Positions 17,649-26,577 of a stretch of 64,000 nucleotides of DNA are shown here, in pieces. Position numbers and translations under genes: made by a program. Each line of letters begins with the position of its first letter. Position 1 is the first letter of the stretch. The DNA comes from Paludibacterium paludis (lineage in GTDB: Bacteria; Pseudomonadota; Gammaproteobacteria; Burkholderiales; Chromobacteriaceae). The stretch covers positions 1,798,001-1,862,000 of the forward strand of contig NZ_CP069161.1 of NCBI RefSeq assembly GCF_018802605.1, in the 5' to 3' direction. The notes beneath the pieces were generated by a model. That model was not told the DNA's origin. It made no database searches and saw only the letters and a program-made list of their open reading frames with translations.

Positions 17649-19100
17649 TCAGTGCGCGAGAAGGTCGTTTGCCATCGCTATCAGGTCAATCACGACCAGT
17701 ATCCGCTCCGAACCGCCCTGACCGAGCGTGATATGGGCCAGGGAAGGATTGCGGTTGCCAGGATGGGCCTGCGTGGCGCAGGCCGTTTCCTCCTCGATGA
17801 GGCGTCCGCTATCAATGGTGATGAGACGAGGAACGGCGAATCCGACCTGTCCCTGTTCGCTTTTCACGACCAGGACGCTGGCCGTATCGGTGCTCGGCGA
17901 CAGCGGTACGCCCAGAAGCTTGCTCAGGCAGTATGTCGGGATGGCCTGTTCGCGGCTGATGATCAGCCCGGCATGATCACAGCCCAGACCCAGCAGCATT
18001 TTGTGCTCCGACCAGGGAATGATCTGTGTGATGACGTCGATAGGACACGCTACCTCGCCATTGGCATCGACGGTCAGCACTTGAACGAGCCGGCCGTTTT
18101 GCTTTTCAGCCGCCCGGCGCGCCGTGCCGTCATGACTGTTTTTATCCGGCATGGTCATTCTGGCAAGGGCCACCAGGGCCTCCCTCTGGCCAAGTGTCCG
18201 GTCCGATACCACCAGGAAATGTCCCTGCGCGCAACGCTGCCGCGCCAGCGAGTCGTACGGAAGGTGTTCGGCCGACACCCCCCCGATGATGCAGTCCGGA
18301 TCCGCAAAGGCGGAGCGCGGGATGGGCACGGGTTTGGCCTGTCGTATAGGGGCGACATCGAAAATGGTTTCAACGGTAAAAGCGATGAAACCATCTGGGT
18401 ACTTGATGATAAATGCTTGATCAGGGCGGGTTGGCAAGCGGCCCAATCCGATGGCGCCCAGGAGGTTGATGACAGGGATCTGCAGGCCGCTATAGCGAAG
18501 GATGCCCAGGCAAAAGCCCGATTTCATCGGTGAATCTTCGATCTGCGGGCTGAGGATGATCGTGTGTACGGCGGTGGCATCCATGGCCAGGGGAACGCCT
18601 CCGCTCTCCATCAGCATCAGGGGCGGGCTTTCCGTCATTTCCCCGGCGTCGTGTTCCTCTGACGCGCCATCGATTTCGACGCAAGGAAGCCCGGGCAGGG
18701 CGGCTAGCCGGTCCGCCGCGATCACGCTGACCGGGCGTGATTCGCTCGGCAAGGTGAAGCCCGCACAGAGAATGCCGGTGGTATCGGCATCGATGAGTGC
18801 ATGCGTTTCGCACTCCACCACCTGATCAATACCCGAAGCCAGCAGGCCGAAAAGCCGGTTGTGAGTGGCAACGATCACCACGTTGCAGAGTGCCGCGTCC
18901 CCCGAGCAGGCCGGCATCAGTTCGCGCAGGTCCAGCACGGGGATCGGGGTGCCCCGCAGGCTGAACTGGCCTTTGAGCCCCGGATGGGCGCCAGGCATCG
19001 CTTCAAGCGCGGGGCAGGGCACGACCTCCCTGAGCGCATGAATCTCGAGCGCGAGCAGGCTCTCCCCAACCGAGAACACACCGTAGCGCGAGGCGCTCAT
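17649..19100 (-). CDS. protein with three tandem CheW-like domains
   Basis: The 483-residue protein is made of three CheW-like (SH3-type beta) modules and nothing else: about 1-140 (YGVFSVGESLLALEIHALREVV, LRGTPIPVLDLREL), about 160-320 (MDATAVHTIILSP, YSGLQIPVINLLGAIG) and about 335-480 (LVQVLTVDANGEVACPIDVITQIIP, AIPTYCLSKLLG). CheW couples chemoreceptors to the kinase CheA; single-domain CheW is about 160 residues, so a triple version could bridge several receptors or kinases. No CheA lies in the window, so it must act with one encoded elsewhere. Its ATG overlaps the upstream MCP stop by 4 bases, strong evidence that the two proteins work together. Confidence 0.85.
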   Translation of the reverse strand: MSASRYGVFSVGESLLALEIHALREVVPCPALEAMPGAHPGLKGQFSLRGTPIPVLDLRELMPACSGDAALCNVVIVATHNRLFGLLASGIDQVVECETHALIDADTTGILCAGFTLPSESRPVSVIAADRLAALPGLPCVEIDGASEEHDAGEMTESPPLMLMESGGVPLAMDATAVHTIILSPQIEDSPMKSGFCLGILRYSGLQIPVINLLGAIGLGRLPTRPDQAFIIKYPDGFIAFTVETIFDVAPIRQAKPVPIPRSAFADPDCIIGGVSAEHLPYDSLARQRCAQGHFLVVSDRTLGQREALVALARMTMPDKNSHDGTARRAAEKQNGRLVQVLTVDANGEVACPIDVITQIIPWSEHKMLLGLGCDHAGLIISREQAIPTYCLSKLLGVPLSPSTDTASVLVVKSEQGQVGFAVPRLITIDSGRLIEEETACATQAHPGNRNPSLAHITLGQGGSERILVVIDLIAMANDLLAH

Positions 19101-21955
19101 TTAACATCCCGCTCGCTGGCGCTGAGCCTGGCCAGCGAGGTGATCAGTTCAGTGACAATCCCGACCATGTCACTCTGGCCTTGCGTGACATCGACGATTT
19201 GCTGAACGCTGGCTGCCGTACGATCCACGCTGTCCAGGATGCCCTTGAAATGGTTGGCTGCCTGTTTGCTGACCTCCAGCCCCTGGTCGATCTGGCTGTC
19301 GGCCTGTCTGACCTGGTCCGTTATTTCCCGCGCGGCTTGCGAACAGCGCTCGGCCAGTTTGCGGACTTCGGCCGCCACGACCGAGAAGCCCACCCCGTGC
19401 TGACCGGCCCTGGCCGCTTCGATGGCGGCATTGAATGCCAGCAGGTTGGTCTGGTTGGCGATTTCGCTGATGACTCTCACGATTTCTGCGATATGGTCGG
19501 CGCTGCTGCGGATCTGGCTGATGACTTTGAGGGACTGGTCAAGCGCCACACTGCCTTCTTTCGCGACAGTCGCTGCAAGACAGGAGGTGTCGGAGGCCTC
19601 ACCGGAAAAGTGAGTGACAGCTTTGATGCTGCTGATCAACGTTCCGACCTTTTCGGTCATCAGGTGCGATTTTTGGGTGATCTCGCGCTCCATCTGGACT
19701 TCCTTGGATACGTCGTGGGCGTACTTGACGACTTTCGCGACCTGGCCGTTCAGGTCGAGAATCGGGTTGTAAGTGGCCTGGATCCAGACATCACGGGAGA
19801 ATTTACCGATGCGGTGAAAACGGCCATTGACGAACTTCCCTTCGTTCAGACTCAGCCAAAAATCACGATATTCCGCACTGTGGGTGTATTCCGACGTACA
19901 AAATATGCTGTGATGCTGCCCCTGAATTTCCCTGAGCGTATAGCCCATGATGGCCAGGAAATGGCGATTGGCCGTGAGTATGTTGCCTTCAAGATCGAAT
20001 TCGACCACGGCCTGGCCTGCCGTGATGGCATCCACCTTGGCATGAAACTCGGCATTTTGCAGTTTGGCCTCGGTGATGTCGCTGGCCAGTTTGACGACTT
20101 TGATCGGTTGTCCCCGCGGATCCAGTACGGCGTTATAGGTCGCCTGTATCCAGACCTCCCGGCCTCCGTTCCCGATCCGCTTGAATTCCCCGGTGAAAAA
20201 GTCGCCCCGGGCCAGTCGTTCCCAGAAGCTCTGGTATTCCGGCTTCGCGGCCTCGTGCGGATCGACGAACATTCTGTGGTGCATGCCCCGGATCTGCTCA
20301 ATGCGGTAACCCATCAGCTCGAGGAAGTTGTTGTTGGCGCTAAGCACCTTGCCGGAGAGATCGAATTCGATCACCGCTTGCGCCCGATCGATGGCGCTGA
20401 GTTTTCCCTCGGTTTCCAGCCGTTCCATTTTGTCGCTGGTGATATCCCGGGACAGCATGATCACCTTGACCAGTTCGCCCTCCAGCCCCAAAACCGGGCT
20501 TAGCGTCGTGCTGAGCCACACCTCGCGCCGACTGGCGCTCTGGAAGCGCATCTCTCCGGCATGGGTTTTGCCTTGGCGCAGCTGTCGCCAGATATCCTGC
20601 CAGGCAAGACTGTCCCGATCCTCTTCAAACATCATGGACGGCAAGGGATTTCCCTGAAATTCCGCGTAGGTCAGACCCAGCGCCCTGGTGATCTGCTCGT
20701 TGCCCGTGAGAATGTCGCCTTCCCGGCTCAGTTCGGCGTAGCACAGGCTTTCGCAGACGGCCTTGAAGCGGGAACGGTTTTCCTGGGCCTCCAGTTTGCT
20801 GGCGGTGATGTCGTTGCAATACTTCACGACCTTGACGGGGTTGCCCTCCAGGTCGAAGATCGGATTGTAGGTGGCCTGGATCCAGACGCGCTTGCCGTTC
20901 TTGCCGATGCGCAGGAATTCGCCGGCCTCGAACTCGCCACGATTCATCTTTTGCCAGAATGCCCGGTAGGCAGGGCTTTCCGCTTCATCTTCCGAAATAA
21001 ATATCCGATGGTGCTGGCCGGTGATTTCCGCCAGTTCGTATCCCATCAGCTGCAGGAAATTCTGGTTGGCGTCGTGAACGATGCCGGCCATGTCGAATTC
21101 GATCACACCTTGGGAACGTGAAATCGCCGTGACCTTGCCGTCGTCTTCCAGCGCTTTTTCCTTGGTGGAGGTAATGTCACTGGCGTATTTCACGACTTTG
21201 AACGGTTTGCCGTCCAAGCCGAGAATGGGGGTGTAGGTGGCCTGAAGCCAGACCGGCTGGTGTCGGTGGTTGAGCCGCATGAATTCGCCGCCTTGCGGCT
21301 TGCCGGCACGCAGATCGTCCCAGAAAGCCTGATAGGTCTCGCTTTGCGCGTAATCCGGAAGGCAGAACATACTGTGATGCTGACCGATTACGCCCTCCTG
21401 GGCATATCCCATGGCTTTCAGGAAGACCTCGTTGGCGGCGAGGATCCGCCCGTCCAGATCGAACTCGATCACGCATTGCGAATGCTCGATGGCGGCGATC
21501 TTGCCCCGGTCTTCATGCTGACGCTTTTTGCGGGAGGTGATGTCGGCGGTGAACTTGATGATACGGTACGGTTCTCCCCGCTCGTTGAGCAGCGGGTTGT
21601 AATACGCTTGAATGTACACGTCCTCGCCGTTGGCTTTTTTTCTGTGGAACTCCCCGGATATGGGCTCCCCACCGCACAATCCTTTCCACAGCCGGTCATA
21701 CTCACCGCTGTTAACTTGCGATTCAACCCATATGGCATGATGGTGCCTGCCCACCATGAGTTCGCGCTTGTAGCCGAACAGCTTGAGAAAGTTGTCGTTG
21801 GCTTCAAGGATCGTGCCATCCAGGTCGAATTCCACGATAGCCAGATTACGGTTGATGGCTTTGAAGAATTCGGAGATGTCATGAAGTTCTTTTTTTGCAT
21901 CGGTGCCACACGAGACGAGCGCTTCATTGATGGCGTGAGTTGCGGCATGCAGCAT
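19097..21955 (-). CDS. soluble methyl-accepting chemotaxis protein with six PAS domains
   Basis: A 952-residue chemoreceptor without any membrane helix, thus cytoplasmic. Six PAS modules follow each other with a period near 122 residues (starting near 35, 157, 279, 401, 523 and 645). Five of the six carry an HH-containing block such as IGQHHSMF or RGMHHRMF; nearly all close with VKVVKYxxDIT and an extended linker helix. The signalling part (about 765-952) contains the hairpin tip EIANQTNLLAFNAAIEAARAGQ that binds CheA and CheW. It is short and lacks a C-terminal methylation-enzyme pentapeptide. The architecture is an enlarged version of BdlA-type receptors. GAGGAGGG lies upstream of ATG 21955. 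It is coupled by a 4-base overlap to the triple-CheW gene. The ligand or cofactor is unknown. Confidence 0.9.
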   Translation of the reverse strand: MLHAATHAINEALVSCGTDAKKELHDISEFFKAINRNLAIVEFDLDGTILEANDNFLKLFGYKRELMVGRHHHAIWVESQVNSGEYDRLWKGLCGGEPISGEFHRKKANGEDVYIQAYYNPLLNERGEPYRIIKFTADITSRKKRQHEDRGKIAAIEHSQCVIEFDLDGRILAANEVFLKAMGYAQEGVIGQHHSMFCLPDYAQSETYQAFWDDLRAGKPQGGEFMRLNHRHQPVWLQATYTPILGLDGKPFKVVKYASDITSTKEKALEDDGKVTAISRSQGVIEFDMAGIVHDANQNFLQLMGYELAEITGQHHRIFISEDEAESPAYRAFWQKMNRGEFEAGEFLRIGKNGKRVWIQATYNPIFDLEGNPVKVVKYCNDITASKLEAQENRSRFKAVCESLCYAELSREGDILTGNEQITRALGLTYAEFQGNPLPSMMFEEDRDSLAWQDIWRQLRQGKTHAGEMRFQSASRREVWLSTTLSPVLGLEGELVKVIMLSRDITSDKMERLETEGKLSAIDRAQAVIEFDLSGKVLSANNNFLELMGYRIEQIRGMHHRMFVDPHEAAKPEYQSFWERLARGDFFTGEFKRIGNGGREVWIQATYNAVLDPRGQPIKVVKLASDITEAKLQNAEFHAKVDAITAGQAVVEFDLEGNILTANRHFLAIMGYTLREIQGQHHSIFCTSEYTHSAEYRDFWLSLNEGKFVNGRFHRIGKFSRDVWIQATYNPILDLNGQVAKVVKYAHDVSKEVQMEREITQKSHLMTEKVGTLISSIKAVTHFSGEASDTSCLAATVAKEGSVALDQSLKVISQIRSSADHIAEIVRVISEIANQTNLLAFNAAIEAARAGQHGVGFSVVAAEVRKLAERCSQAAREITDQVRQADSQIDQGLEVSKQAANHFKGILDSVDRTAASVQQIVDVTQGQSDMVGIVTELITSLARLSASERDVK

Positions 21956-22054
21956 TCTTTGTCCCTCCTCGCATTGCTATCTTTACTTGCTATAGCGGCT
22001 GAGTGACAAATAAGCAAATACAATAAATCACACCATCAATTTAAATTATTTGGT

Positions 22055-23716
22055 TTATTTCAATGTGTTGAGTGCGTTTCGCTCAACGGGTCGTGGCGAT
22101 CCCGGGGCTGGAGCAGGCGCGTAAAGAATACCCCCGGGCAAACGCGCGGCGGCGTGTACCGCTCTGCCCGCATCGAGCAGGCCGGCTCCGCAGAGATAGC
22201 GGGTCCGGCAATCCGATCCTGCCGTGAACGGGCGGGCGGTCGATGTCAGCAAGTGACGGATGCCCGATGCCGTCAGCGCCTTGTTGGCGGAAAGCATCAG
22301 GGAGATCGCTCCCGTGACCATGGGCGCTGACAGGCTGGTTCCATCCGCTATGCCGTGGCTATACGGAGAATCATGAGGTTCAGGAAAATCGCATTCGGAA
22401 ACGTGGAGTATCTCGGTTCGGCGCCCGCAATTGGACAGCCGGGGAAAATATTCCGGCTGAGGGGTTTCGATCAAGGTTTCCGCTGTCGAGAGGCTGCCCG
22501 GCGCCGACAGCGCGACAAGGCGCCCGTGGTTGGAGTAAGGGGCAAGGTGGCCGTTGCGCCCAACGGCGGCCACGCTGATCGTGCCCACGCAACTGGTCGG
22601 CCAGGTGCGGGCCGCGTCCATGTGTTCGTTGCCGGCCGCGACAACGAAAGCGCGTACCCGTGTCTGGCGGAACACATCGTCGATAGCCTGCTGCATGGCG
22701 ATCGGGCAGGCGCCTTCATCGCCAAGACTCATGTTCAGCACGTCGACCGGGAAACGGTTGGCAGGCGCTCCCGGCACGGCAAGGCCGGCGGCCCAGCGAA
22801 TACCGTCGACAAGATCGGAGATGCGATGGCTGCGTCCGGCCACGCGCACCGGAACCATGCCGGAGTGCCAGTTCAGACCCGCCACGCCTTGCCCGTTGTT
22901 ACTGCGCGCGCCGATGACGCCGGCCACGCCCGTGCCATGCCAGGAGCTCCAGTCGGGCGCCTCGCCCGGCAGATTGGTCCAGTCGCCGGGATCCGATGCG
23001 TTCCCGTCACGGCCATCGCCATCGCCGGTGGTCACATCGCGGCAGTCGCTCCTTCCGCCCTGTTCACGCCACCAATCGCAGGCGATGAGGCCTTCCTCGC
23101 CGGTCAGATCGTCAGGGTCGGACAGACCGACCATGTCGTAGCCGGGTAAAAAACGCCCCAGGAGATCGGGGTGTCGGTGGAGCGCGCCGGTATCCAGTAT
23201 GCCGATAATGACCGATGGTGAACCCGTGGTGATCTTCCATGCCTCCGGCGCATTGATGCCAGCATGGGGGTCGTCCAGATACCACTGCATGCCTGTCTGG
23301 AATACAGGATCGTTGAGCGGATACTTTGCCGGTACCGCCGCGCCTGGCGGTGTCCGCAAGCGAATGGATGTGTCCGGCTCGATAAAGTCGATGAACGGAT
23401 CGCGCCGCAGCGTCGACAGAAAACGTGCCATGTCGCGTGGCGCCGGTTTCGTGGTCAGACGCACGACGCAAGCATTGCCGGACATGGGGCGTACCAACCG
23501 GAAACGCCAGCCCGTGCGGTTCTCCAGGGCGAGGAATCTTGCCGCGTCGCAGGCGGGCATTTCGTTGCCGGACGATTTGAAGCGCACAATGAACTGGGCG
23601 GTTTCCTGTTTTCTGGCGGCTTCCCTCGGATTCCCCGCCTGCAGGCAGTCTATGCCCAATAGGCAGAATGCGGTGCACGGGGCGAATCGACGGAAAAAAT
23701 CTTGAATGAAACTCAT
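22055..23716 (-). CDS. secreted subtilisin-like serine protease (S8)
   Basis: A 553-residue exported protease. It has an N-terminal signal sequence (hydrophobic core CTAFCLLGIDCLQA), a propeptide of about 90 residues that resembles inhibitor I9 types (QFIVRFKSS to FIEPD), and a subtilase domain with the complete triad: Asp175 (IIGILDTG), His260 (WHGTGVAG), Ser461 (GTSLSAP) and the oxyanion Asn363 (AAGNEH). Several Cys residues at conserved positions suggest disulfides. No autotransporter barrel or sorting tail follows. AAGGAG lies 8 bases before ATG 23716. It is 16 bases downstream of its paralog, so both are probably one transcript that may continue towards the chemosensory genes, with 99 bases before the MCP gene. 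Confidence 0.9.
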   Translation of the reverse strand: MSFIQDFFRRFAPCTAFCLLGIDCLQAGNPREAARKQETAQFIVRFKSSGNEMPACDAARFLALENRTGWRFRLVRPMSGNACVVRLTTKPAPRDMARFLSTLRRDPFIDFIEPDTSIRLRTPPGAAVPAKYPLNDPVFQTGMQWYLDDPHAGINAPEAWKITTGSPSVIIGILDTGALHRHPDLLGRFLPGYDMVGLSDPDDLTGEEGLIACDWWREQGGRSDCRDVTTGDGDGRDGNASDPGDWTNLPGEAPDWSSWHGTGVAGVIGARSNNGQGVAGLNWHSGMVPVRVAGRSHRISDLVDGIRWAAGLAVPGAPANRFPVDVLNMSLGDEGACPIAMQQAIDDVFRQTRVRAFVVAAGNEHMDAARTWPTSCVGTISVAAVGRNGHLAPYSNHGRLVALSAPGSLSTAETLIETPQPEYFPRLSNCGRRTEILHVSECDFPEPHDSPYSHGIADGTSLSAPMVTGAISLMLSANKALTASGIRHLLTSTARPFTAGSDCRTRYLCGAGLLDAGRAVHAAARLPGGILYAPAPAPGSPRPVERNALNTLK

Positions 23717-23732
23717 GAGCGAACTCCTTGCG

Positions 23733-25394
23733 TCAATCGATGGCGGCTCGCTGACGCGAGTAAAGAATGCCGCCCGGCAAGCGCGCCGCGACTTCTACTG
23801 CGCGGCCGGCATCGAGCATTCCGGCGCCGCAGGTGTGCCGGGCCAGACAATCCGATACGGGAAGAAAGGGCCGGGCAGTCGAGGTCAGCACATGGCGGAT
23901 GCCCGCCGCCGTCAGTGATCTGTTGGCGGACAGCATCAAGGACACCGTTGCCGCAACCATGGGTGCCGCGAGGCTGGTCCCGTCGGCGATGTGGTATGTG
24001 TCGGGCGCGTCATCTTCGCCCGGGTCGGGGCAATCGGCGGCATGGCGGATCGGCGCGGTGGTGCCACAGTTGGACAATTGCGGGAAATACGTCAGTAGTC
24101 CGCCCGTGGCGCCGGCCGCGCGACTCCCTGTCGAAGGCGCCGTTACCGGAGACTGTACACTCCCGGGCGCGGAGAGCGTGACGGCGGCGCCATGATTGGA
24201 GTAGGGCGTCAGACTCCCGTTGCGGGCGATCGCCGCCACACTGATGACACCCTGGCAGTTGGATGGCCAGCCGCCTCCGGCATCGGCCGCCGCGTTGCCG
24301 GCCGCGGCAATAAAGGCGCGCAATCCGGTGTCGGCGTAGGCGTCATCCAGGGCGCGTTGCAAGGTCTGCGGGCAAGGGGCGTTGCCGAATGCCAGGCTCA
24401 GGTTTGCCACTTGGGCCGGTGTCGGGTTGCGGGGCGCACCGGGTACCGGCAAACCGGCCGCCCAGCGCAGTCCGTCGATGATGTCGGACGCGCGGGCTCC
24501 GCGTCCGGCGATGCGTACCGGCAGCAGAGGGGAGTGCCAGTTGATGCCGACGATGCCTTTGCCGTTGTTGGCGCGCGCCCCGATCACGCCCGCCACGCCA
24601 GTGCCATGCCAATTGCTGAAGCGCTGGACCATGCGCGGGCCGGTCGTCCAGTTGCCCGGGTCGCCGGCATCCGGATCCCGGCCATCGCCGTCTACCGCCG
24701 TGAAATCCCGGCAATCCGGACGGCGGGCCTCTTGGCGCCACCATTCGCAGGATGCGGCGAAATCGGGATTATGCATATCTTTATCATCAATTAATTCGAC
24801 CATGTCATAACCAGCGAGGAGTCGTCCGGCAAGTTCCGGATGATCGCGAATCACGCCATTGTCCAGTATGGCCACCACGACCGCGGGAGAGCCGGGTGTG
24901 ATTTTCCAGGCGGCGGGCGCGTTGATACCGACATTCGGGTCATCCAGATACCACTGGGCGTCGTGCAAATAAGCCGGATCGTTGATCGGGTATGCCGCGC
25001 GGCGGCTGTCGGCGCCCGGAGCGGCCTGCAGAATGGCCCGCTGATCCGGTTCGAAGACCAAGACCTGAGGGTCGTTCCCGATCGCCGCGAGCAGGGTTGT
25101 CTGCGTATCCGGAGTTGCCATCGCGTCCTGTTCGGCCCGCACCACGCAGGTGTCGCCGGACATCGGACGCACAAGCTGCAGGCGCCAGCCTGTACGGCGC
25201 GCCAGAGATCCGAACCGAGCCGGGTCGCACGCGGGCGAGTTTCCGGTGCCGGGTTTGAAGCGGATCATGAAGCGGTTTTCCTGGCGGGGAGGACCGTCGG
25301 AGGCCGAGATCGGAGGCGGCGCGGCCGACAGTGCCTCCTGCAGGCAGCATGCCAGAGCGATCCAGGGGCGCAAGGAAGCGGGGAGGGATGCCAT
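23733..25394 (-). CDS. secreted subtilisin-like serine protease (S8)
   Basis: A 553-residue paralog of the preceding protease, equal in length and layout. From ATG 25394 (GGAG about 10 bases upstream) it begins with the signal peptide MASLPASLRPWIALACC to LSA, followed by a propeptide (RFMIRFKPGTG to VFEPD) and the catalytic domain with Asp178 (AILDNG, where Asn replaces the usual Thr/Ser), His263 (WHGTGVAG), Asn367 and Ser474 (GTSLAAP). An open frame extends 28 codons further upstream, but that start would bury the signal peptide. An insertion of Ser/Gly/Ala-rich residues around 415-435 distinguishes it from its paralogs. It is the first gene of the minus-strand block. Confidence 0.88.
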   Translation of the reverse strand: MASLPASLRPWIALACCLQEALSAAPPPISASDGPPRQENRFMIRFKPGTGNSPACDPARFGSLARRTGWRLQLVRPMSGDTCVVRAEQDAMATPDTQTTLLAAIGNDPQVLVFEPDQRAILQAAPGADSRRAAYPINDPAYLHDAQWYLDDPNVGINAPAAWKITPGSPAVVVAILDNGVIRDHPELAGRLLAGYDMVELIDDKDMHNPDFAASCEWWRQEARRPDCRDFTAVDGDGRDPDAGDPGNWTTGPRMVQRFSNWHGTGVAGVIGARANNGKGIVGINWHSPLLPVRIAGRGARASDIIDGLRWAAGLPVPGAPRNPTPAQVANLSLAFGNAPCPQTLQRALDDAYADTGLRAFIAAAGNAAADAGGGWPSNCQGVISVAAIARNGSLTPYSNHGAAVTLSAPGSVQSPVTAPSTGSRAAGATGGLLTYFPQLSNCGTTAPIRHAADCPDPGEDDAPDTYHIADGTSLAAPMVAATVSLMLSANRSLTAAGIRHVLTSTARPFLPVSDCLARHTCGAGMLDAGRAVEVAARLPGGILYSRQRAAID

Positions 25395-25441
25395 GTATCC
25401 GTTCTCCACGAAAAAAATGACGATAGATAGAGGAAGACTTT

Positions 25442-25466
25442 CGGGCGCGCCGTATCGGCGCGCCCG
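25442..25466 (-). other. perfect 10-bp GC hairpin between LysR and protease genes
   Basis: Arms 25442-25451 and 25457-25466 are perfectly complementary around a 5-base loop. It lies 108 bases after the LysR gene's stop and about 50 bases before the protease start on the same strand. There is no T-run, so it may be an imperfect terminator for lysR or a leader structure of the protease transcript. Confidence 0.45.
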
Positions 25467-25573
25467 AGGCTCTGTCATTTAACCCGTGGGTATCCGCCGG
25501 CGATAGCCGACGGTTTCGGTTTTCGTTCGGGAAGCGGGGGCCGCATTCCGAAGAAAAAACCCTCAGCCGGCGT

Positions 25574-26473
25574 TCATGCCGACGGCGCCATGGCTCTCAG
25601 GTAGTCCAGCAACAGGCGAACCCGGGCGGGTAGCCGGCGGTGGGGCGTGACGGCGTGGATGACCGGATCGCTGCCTTGGGAGGAGACCAGCCGGTAGGCT
25701 TCGCACACCCTGACAAGTTTTCCGGAGGCTTCGTCTTCCGCGACCAGCCAGTCGGCCAGCCGGGCGACGCCGAGCCCCTGGCGCGCCGCGTTGACGACGG
25801 CCATGCCGTTGTTGAAGCGGTGACGGACATGCATGCTCAGGCTTACGGCGCGTTGCTCCGACACGAAATGCCAGGCGCGCAGGATTCGCGGTGCCGTATG
25901 CATGATGATGGCATGATTGCTCAGGTCTTCCGGTTTGGAGGGATGTCCGCAGCGGGCCAGGTAGTCCGGACTTGCGAAGAGATAGCGCCGGTATGGCCAC
26001 AGCGGGTACCCGATCAGGTCGTTGGACACGGGAAAGGCGCCGCGTATCGCCAGATCGAGCTTTTCGGCGACAGGATCCAGCGTGGCGTCGCTATAGACGA
26101 TGTCGAAGCGCAATTCGGGGTGGCGCGCTTCCAGTTTGGCCAGGGCCGCCGGCAGAATGACATGGGCGAACGATTCGGGCGCGCTCAGCCGCAGCCAGCC
26201 GCGCGGCCGCGAGGTCAGGCTGGCGATGGCGTCGCCGGCTTCGTCCTGCAAAGTGAGCATCCGGGAGGCATGCTCATAGTACAGCTCGCCGGCCGGCGTC
26301 AGACTGATCTGCGAGCGGGTCCGGTTCAGCAGCAGTGTGCCCAGTTGCTCCTCGAGCGACTGCACCGCTCGCGTGATGCTGCTGGGCGACGAGCCCAGTG
26401 TTCGGGCGGCCGTGATAAAGCTTTTTTTGTCGGTCACGGTGCAAAACGCCCGGATTTCCCAAAGCAGCTTCAT
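25574..26473 (-). CDS. LysR-family transcriptional regulator
   Basis: A 299-residue regulator with the N-terminal winged helix-turn-helix (FCTVTDKKSFITAARTLGSSPSSITRAVQSLE) and the C-terminal type 2 periplasmic-binding-like effector domain (RGWLRLSAPESFAHVILP onward), the CrgA-like subgroup. I chose ATG 26473 (MKLLWEIRAF) because the helix-turn-helix then begins at the usual position; the frame runs 16 codons further upstream without family similarity. It is divergent from the TSUP permease gene across a short AT-rich gap, which makes that permease its most likely target. Confidence 0.9.
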   Translation of the reverse strand: MKLLWEIRAFCTVTDKKSFITAARTLGSSPSSITRAVQSLEEQLGTLLLNRTRSQISLTPAGELYYEHASRMLTLQDEAGDAIASLTSRPRGWLRLSAPESFAHVILPAALAKLEARHPELRFDIVYSDATLDPVAEKLDLAIRGAFPVSNDLIGYPLWPYRRYLFASPDYLARCGHPSKPEDLSNHAIIMHTAPRILRAWHFVSEQRAVSLSMHVRHRFNNGMAVVNAARQGLGVARLADWLVAEDEASGKLVRVCEAYRLVSSQGSDPVIHAVTPHRRLPARVRLLLDYLRAMAPSA

Positions 26474-26577
26474 GGTGGTGGCAAGCCTCGTTGCATTTTT
26501 TGCAATTGCATATTGCAACACAAGTATGCGGTAAAAGTATAGGATGAGAGCCGTGTTTTCTCTTGGCTGCAGTTATC

